Assembly: GCA_910586295.1 (NCBI GenBank)
Contig: CAJUGE010000039.1
Coordinates: 1-19,957 of the forward strand
DNA length: 19,957 nt
Direction: 5' to 3'
Source of the DNA: an uncultured Bacilli bacterium
Lineage (GTDB): Bacteria > Bacillota_I > Bacilli_A > RF39 > UBA660
The notes under the pieces are model-generated. The model made no database searches. It was not told where the DNA came from and saw nothing but the letters and a program-made list of their open reading frames with translations. Position numbers and translations under genes: made by a program. Of this stretch, positions 16,123 to 19,957 are shown piece after piece (position 1 is the stretch's first letter; the number at the start of each line of letters is the position of its first letter).

Positions 16123-17824
16123 ATTTGAAATGATTGAATTAGTACATCCAAATGCTAAATTAGACATTTTTACATTTGGTAAAGTGAATTATATTTATGG
16201 TCCTAACGCAAAAGGTAAAACTATACTTTTTAAGATTATTGATTTTATGTCTGGATCAAGTGATTCATTATTAGCGAGTGAAGTTGAAGGGCTAGAAAAT
16301 GTTTGTGGAATAATTGCAAAGTGTAAGGTTTCAGATGGTTACATTTTTCTAAAAAGAGAAACCACAAATCTTTTTTTAAAATATGCTGATGAAGATCAAT
16401 TTGAAAAAGTTGATTTGAATACATATAAGGAAATAATTATGAGTTATTTATCAACAAACGACAATGAAGAATTAGTAAATTATAGAGACATTTATTCTGA
16501 ACAGTTGACACATCGAGCATTTTCGTTTTTAAATTTTATAGATGAAGTAGGTATTGGTGACATTTCAAATGTCTTTACTAGAAGTCATACTTCTAAACAC
16601 ACATTTAGAATCAAAAATGTGATTGATTTTTTGTTAAACTATGATACTATTTTAGAGAAGAATCAAATGAAAAATGAAATAGAAAAATTAAAATCAAAAA
16701 TAGAAGATGAAATGCAAAAAAATTATGATTATTATAATGCCATAGAACGAACTAAAACTATATTTAAAAAGAACAATCTTAATTTTACAACAGATATGGA
16801 AGAAAATTATAATACATTTTTGCTTTTTAAAGAAGATTTTGGAAAAACTTCTGCTGAACCAATTAAAAAAGATTTGATTAAGTTATTAAGTATTTCAAAT
16901 AAATTGTCTGAACAAATTAGAATACAAAACCAAATTAATGTACAATCAACTATGATTATTAAACGGCATGAAAAAATAAAAAGGATTATAGAGGATTTAG
17001 GCAATATTTTTACAGAAGGAAATTTGCCATATGAAGAGTATATAAACAATTTACTATTAGAACACTCTAAGCAAGATGAGATACTGTTGGCTAAAAATTT
17101 TAGCGAAACCATAGAAAGACTCGCTGCTGAGAAAGCAGATGTAGATGAAAAAATTAAGCAAATTAACAGAAATTTATCTGTTACAAATCTTAAGGATAAA
17201 ATGGTTGATATTTCAATTCTAGAAGACCTGTTTAATTTATTTAGGAAAAAAACTTTTTCTTGTGCATATTTAGATACTTTAAAAGAAAAGTATCAAACCC
17301 TTCAATCAAATTTAAAGAAATTAAAAGCTCAGTCAATGAACAATAAAAATAAAATTAAGATTGATAAGATGATTTCTGCTTGTTATGCTGAATTTGGAAA
17401 TAACAATTTTATCAATGAGGATTTTTCTAAAAAAGGTTTTTCTATAGTCTTCAACGAAAATGGTTTATCTATATGCGGATCATATGTAAATGATGTATCA
17501 AAAAAATTTTTTTTGCCTGGTAGTTTAGCTAGAATGGCTTTGTGGCAGGTTTGCACATATATAGCATTTATTGAATATATTCTTGAAAATAGAAAAAATC
17601 TACCACTTATGCCAATCCTTTGTATCGATAGTCTTAATCAACCATTTGATGAAGTTGAGTCTAATTATATAGAATCTTTAAATTTGTTGCTTAAAATTTT
17701 GGCAAAAAGAAACATACAAATTTTTATTTTTTCTACAAAATATGATACAAATGTTGAGCGATTAATTGAAAAATATTCTGTAAATAAGATTGATTTGAGT
17801 AGTGGATTGAACAGTTGTCATTAA
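16115..17824 (+). CDS. ABC-3C system ABC ATPase (SMC/RecF-like with coiled coils)
   Basis: This 569-aa protein has Walker A GPNAKGKT at 29-36 near the N-terminus and the second half of the ATPase at the C-terminus: PGSLARMALWQ at 468-478 in the place of the ABC signature, and Walker B with D505 in ILCIDSLNQPFDE (501-513). Between them, about residues 180-400, is a long Lys/Glu-rich region fitting an SMC/Rad50-like coiled coil. The signature and the IDxxxQPF Walker B resemble the DUF3732-type ATPases of ABC-three-component systems rather than transporters, and there are no membrane segments. ATP-driven clamping of DNA could sense invading or abnormal DNA and release the effector. It starts inside the middle-component gene and ends the operon. 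No terminator is evident after it. Confidence 0.8.
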   Translation: MFKFEMIELVHPNAKLDIFTFGKVNYIYGPNAKGKTILFKIIDFMSGSSDSLLASEVEGLENVCGIIAKCKVSDGYIFLKRETTNLFLKYADEDQFEKVDLNTYKEIIMSYLSTNDNEELVNYRDIYSEQLTHRAFSFLNFIDEVGIGDISNVFTRSHTSKHTFRIKNVIDFLLNYDTILEKNQMKNEIEKLKSKIEDEMQKNYDYYNAIERTKTIFKKNNLNFTTDMEENYNTFLLFKEDFGKTSAEPIKKDLIKLLSISNKLSEQIRIQNQINVQSTMIIKRHEKIKRIIEDLGNIFTEGNLPYEEYINNLLLEHSKQDEILLAKNFSETIERLAAEKADVDEKIKQINRNLSVTNLKDKMVDISILEDLFNLFRKKTFSCAYLDTLKEKYQTLQSNLKKLKAQSMNNKNKIKIDKMISACYAEFGNNNFINEDFSKKGFSIVFNENGLSICGSYVNDVSKKFFLPGSLARMALWQVCTYIAFIEYILENRKNLPLMPILCIDSLNQPFDEVESNYIESLNLLLKILAKRNIQIFIFSTKYDTNVERLIEKYSVNKIDLSSGLNSCH

Positions 17825-18383
17825 TAGTATGCCAAAATTAGATATTTTAAAAGTGAATACTCCAATACTACTTATTCAAAAGATCCAAATTATTTCTAAT
17901 TGTATAGTATACTAGATATGTAATAAGCGGTTGATTAGAATCTAGATAATAGTTCACTATATTAAATAAAATTTTTTATGTAGCAATTGATGTTTTTGAA
18001 GTTTCTAAACTCATGATCAAGAAAAAAATATAATTTTACTAATGAAATTGGTGTAACGTAAGGAATTCGAGACAACTTTTTAAAGTAAAGTAAATATTAT
18101 AGTGAAAATAATAGTTAGTGAAAATAATTAAATTACTATTATCAAAAGAAACGATATTAGTTAATGATTGTATTAGATGCATTCAAAAATAAATTAGTAG
18201 TGTACTACATAAAAAAAAGCCTACTATAAATAAATCAAGTATAAAATAAAAAAATATATAAGAATTATTTAAGGCAATAGAAAAAGGGGCTTTCACCCAA
18301 CGTTTTTAAACGTGTTTATGACATCTAAAATTTAGATGTTCAGAATAAATGATATAATCTTGATCTTTGAAAATAATAAATGG
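17825..18383. other. Gene-free stretch after the ABC-3C operon
   Basis: No gene supported. It holds a 12-bp direct repeat AGTGAAAATAAT at 18101-18112 and 18117-18128, a short palindrome TAGTATACTA near 17907, and hairpin-forming sequence at 18295-18340 next to the IS110 remnant. Open frames here, including the plus-strand one at 18336-18545, look like chance or the reverse of the transposase. Confidence 0.5.
18321..18339. repeat. Palindrome beside the 3' end of the IS110 remnant
   Basis: ACATCTAAA and TTTAGATGT are perfect 9-bp inverted copies around a single A. A smaller ACGTTT/AAACGT pair lies just to the left. The position, about 45 bases beyond the transposase stop, suggests a subterminal repeat of the IS110-family element or a bidirectional hairpin; no T run supports termination on the minus strand. 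Confidence 0.45.
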
Positions 18384-19084
18384 TTATTTTTGTGGAATAA
18401 AAGATATCTTGTTTTTAAGAAGATAGAACATAACCCTAATCAATTTTTTGTCAATATGACCAATGGCTACATAGTGATGTTTACCTTCATGAATCTTCTT
18501 GAGATAATACTCATTAAAAGTCTTATCCCATATCCAAATGCCTGATGAAGCTTGATGAATAGCCCATCTCAAGTATTTAGACCCACGTTTAGAAGGTTTG
18601 TTATGAGAAGCTTCAAAATTACCTGATTCATATACACTGGGATCTAAGCCAGCATAAGCTAAGAGTTGATTAGGTGAAGTAAAATTATTTATATCACCGA
18701 TTTCAGAAAGAATCATGGCTCCTGTGATGGTACCAATACCAGGGATAGAAGTAATAATTTTACCATACCCAGTTTCCAACAGTTTTAATTCTATTTGCTT
18801 ATTATAAATATCAATTTGAGATTGATAGAAACGAATCGTATCAATGGTATGTTGTAATTCAAAGCCTAAGTAATCTTCAGATTGTCCTATAGAATTCTTT
18901 GCCAACTCAATCATCTCAAGTGCTGATGTTTTACTTCTATGATGAAGAAGCTTATTTAAACTTGAGATATGAGCTCTAGCTAGTTTTTTAGGAGTTGGAT
19001 ATGCATAGAGAATACTTCACCAGTATCTCTCATTAAAAAGCAGTCGTGTTTTTGTGAGGCCACGTCTATACCTACATAAATCAT
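18384..19084 (-). pseudogene. IS110-family transposase remnant with internal deletion
   Basis: On the minus strand, ATG at 19082-19084 begins MIYVGIDVASQKHDCFLMRD, the DEDD-domain start of IS110-family recombinases. After about 27 residues (DTGEVFS) the frame jumps: sequence resembling YPTPKKLARAHISSLNKLL follows directly in another frame, so roughly the middle of the protein is deleted, including the rest of the catalytic DEDD domain. From 18914 to 18384 the frame is open for 176 residues and holds the Transposase_20 domain, with SIPGIGTITGAMILSEIGD and the serine-containing FEASHNKPSKRGSKYLR. Without most of the DEDD domain it cannot work as a recombinase. Usual length is around 400 residues. 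It marks a past insertion at the right side of the island. Confidence 0.8.
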
Positions 19085-19290
19085 AATATCTTGTCCTTTC
19101 TTGATTAACACTGGTGCTACCTACAATTTTCAATTCATGTTACCTCGTTGCTGATGTACCAATCACTAATGTGTTGTAACCTACTCATAACCATATAGAA
19201 TTAAAAACTGTAGCTATTTCCTTTCTTAACCAGTCTTGAACTGTTAGGAGGTAAGATAATAGTCTACAGTGTTATCAAATATATTATATC
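19085..19290 (-). other. Left-end noncoding region of the IS110 remnant (possible bridge-RNA locus)
   Basis: About 200 bases upstream of the minus-strand transposase start contain no gene but several short inverted segments (for example GTTAC/GTAAC). In IS110-group elements the guide (bridge) RNA is encoded in this position. Whether the RNA is still intact cannot be judged from one copy, and the outer boundary is a guess. Confidence 0.3.
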
Positions 19291-19308
19291 AAATCAGTTA
19301 TTAAACTT

Positions 19309-19338
19309 CATTGATTATTTGATGGTTGTTAATCAATG
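19309..19338 (+). promoter_or_regulatory. Inverted repeat upstream of the small winged-helix-like gene
   Basis: CATTGATT (19309-19316) and AATCAATG (19331-19338) are perfect inverted copies with a 14-base spacer, ending 53 bases before the next start codon. It could be an operator for that gene's own product. Confidence 0.4.
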
Positions 19339-19391
19339 TTAGTTATTAAAATTACAACCAAATATATTATACGAGGAATAGAGGGAAAAAG

Positions 19392-19658
19392 ATGGATTTT
19401 CAAATTAAAGGCAATATACTAAGAAAAGAATTTAAAAATGTTGTGTATGAATATATGAAATCAAATGAAAGATGTCAAAAAAAGAATATGGGAATGACTC
19501 AAGCACAAATTTTTCGTGAGTGTGGTATGGATTGGGGCGAAAAAAAGAATTGTACATCCTCTAATCAGCAATATTGGATAGTTGCCATTTTAAGAGAATT
19601 GGAAGAAGAAGGGAAGATACAAAGAGATCAATTTACCAAAAAATGGAGATTAATATAA
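19392..19658 (+). CDS. Small hypothetical protein, probable winged-helix fold
   Basis: The 88-residue product has a charged N-terminus, then MTQAQIFRECGMDWG, and a C-terminal segment QYWIVAILRELEEEGKIQRD followed by TKKWRLI. The order helix-turn, long helix with LxxLxxxGKIxR, then a short strand WRLI is the usual pattern of a winged helix, so it may bind DNA. GAGGG lies before the ATG, at a good distance, so it is likely expressed. I recognise no named family. It sits alone between the IS110 remnant and a repeat array, and could be a regulator or an orphan restriction-associated protein. The single inverted repeat upstream hints at autoregulation. Confidence 0.5.
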   Translation: MDFQIKGNILRKEFKNVVYEYMKSNERCQKKNMGMTQAQIFRECGMDWGEKKNCTSSNQQYWIVAILRELEEEGKIQRDQFTKKWRLI

Positions 19659-19751
19659 AAAGTAATAGCCATATGTAGTAGCAATCACTTGATATATTAC
19701 TGAAACCCATTGTGATATTCCTAATACGAATAGAATATTATAAAGTTTCAA

Positions 19752-19782
19752 AAACTTGAAAACAAGAAGAAAATTCAAGTTT
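19752..19782. repeat. Inverted repeat downstream of the small gene
   Basis: AAACTTGAA (19752-19760) and TTCAAGTTT (19774-19782) are perfect inverted copies with a 13-base loop. An alternative stem TTTCAA/TTGAAA (19746-19761) shares part of it. No T run follows, so a terminator role is weak. The remainder of 19659-19836 shows no gene. Confidence 0.4.
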
Positions 19783-19836
19783 ACTTAGTTACAATAAAAT
19801 AAACATAGTCATTAGATATGGTTCTCTAAATTCTAG

Positions 19837-19945
19837 TGTATGTAAAGGGAAACCGAGCTCTAAAAAAGAGTGTATGTGAGCTATAAAAAAAGATGTATGT
19901 TAGATACAAAGAATAATGTATGTAACAAAAAATAAGTGTATATGT
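19837..19945 (+). repeat. Row of TGTATGT direct repeats at the right edge
   Basis: TGTATGT occurs at 19837, 19871, 19894 and 19917, with a variant TGTATATGT at 19937. Spacings are 34, 23, 23 and 20 bases, about two helical turns for the last three. Such multiple short repeats are seen at the ends of IS21-type elements and at protein-binding arrays; the sequence beyond the window is needed to tell. Confidence 0.45.
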
Positions 19946-19957
19946 ACTTATTATAAA

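Noticed and set aside
16807..17112. Minus-strand frame of 101 codons
   Set aside because: It is antisense to the coiled-coil region of the ABC ATPase and has no independent start signals.
18336..18545. Plus-strand open frame of 69 codons
   Set aside because: It overlaps the 3' end of the minus-strand IS110 transposase, has no ribosome binding site and no recognisable protein.
19837..19945. CRISPR-like reading of the TGTATGT repeats
   Set aside because: The repeats are only 7 bases, spacers are 13-27 bases and irregular, and no cas genes are present.

Overview
The window is about 20 kb of very AT-rich DNA (roughly 27-28% GC by eye). Shine-Dalgarno sites are strong (GGAGG type), TTG is sometimes used as a start, and the code is standard. 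This suggests a low-GC Bacillota, perhaps Clostridia or Erysipelotrichia, but nothing here fixes the genus. There are no housekeeping genes. The content is anti-phage and restriction machinery, decayed genes and insertion sequences, so it reads as a defence island.

Left part (1-5500). The window opens on the last codons and right end of an IS3-family element. A 530-aa protein follows (426-2018) that joins a degenerate SF2 helicase lobe to two PD-(D/E)XK nuclease-like regions. Next come two terminators, then a complete IS1595-like element (2456-3662) with perfect 25-bp inverted repeats, a near-perfect target duplication and a transposase broken by one stop codon. An AbiH-type abortive-infection gene (3768-5493) is ruined by frameshifts and a nonsense codon and is split by an IS200/IS605 element with an intact TnpA and an unusually hairpin-rich 3' region.

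Central part (5600-14285). A tight five-gene operon with 3-4 bp gaps or overlaps encodes a MORC/MutL-like GHKL ATPase, a Z1-domain SF2 ATPase, a small PD-(D/E)XK protein (DUF4420 type), an AIPR-family protein and a C5-cytosine DNA methyltransferase. This matches the MORC/Z1 restriction-modification layout predicted by comparative genomics (Iyer, Abhiman and Aravind). The methyltransferase presumably marks self DNA. The GHKL and Z1 ATPases probably sense and remodel DNA, and the nuclease and AIPR protein act on unmodified DNA.

Right part (14570-17824). A second, translationally coupled three-gene operon fits the predicted ABC-three-component (ABC-3C) conflict systems: a nuclease-like effector, a small middle component and an ABC ATPase with coiled coils. 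Its promoter carries a 13+13 bp perfect palindrome over the -35 box.

Right edge (17825-19957). There is a large gene-poor stretch, an IS110-family transposase remnant with an internal deletion, a small probable winged-helix protein, and a row of TGTATGT repeats that may be the start of another mobile element just outside the window.
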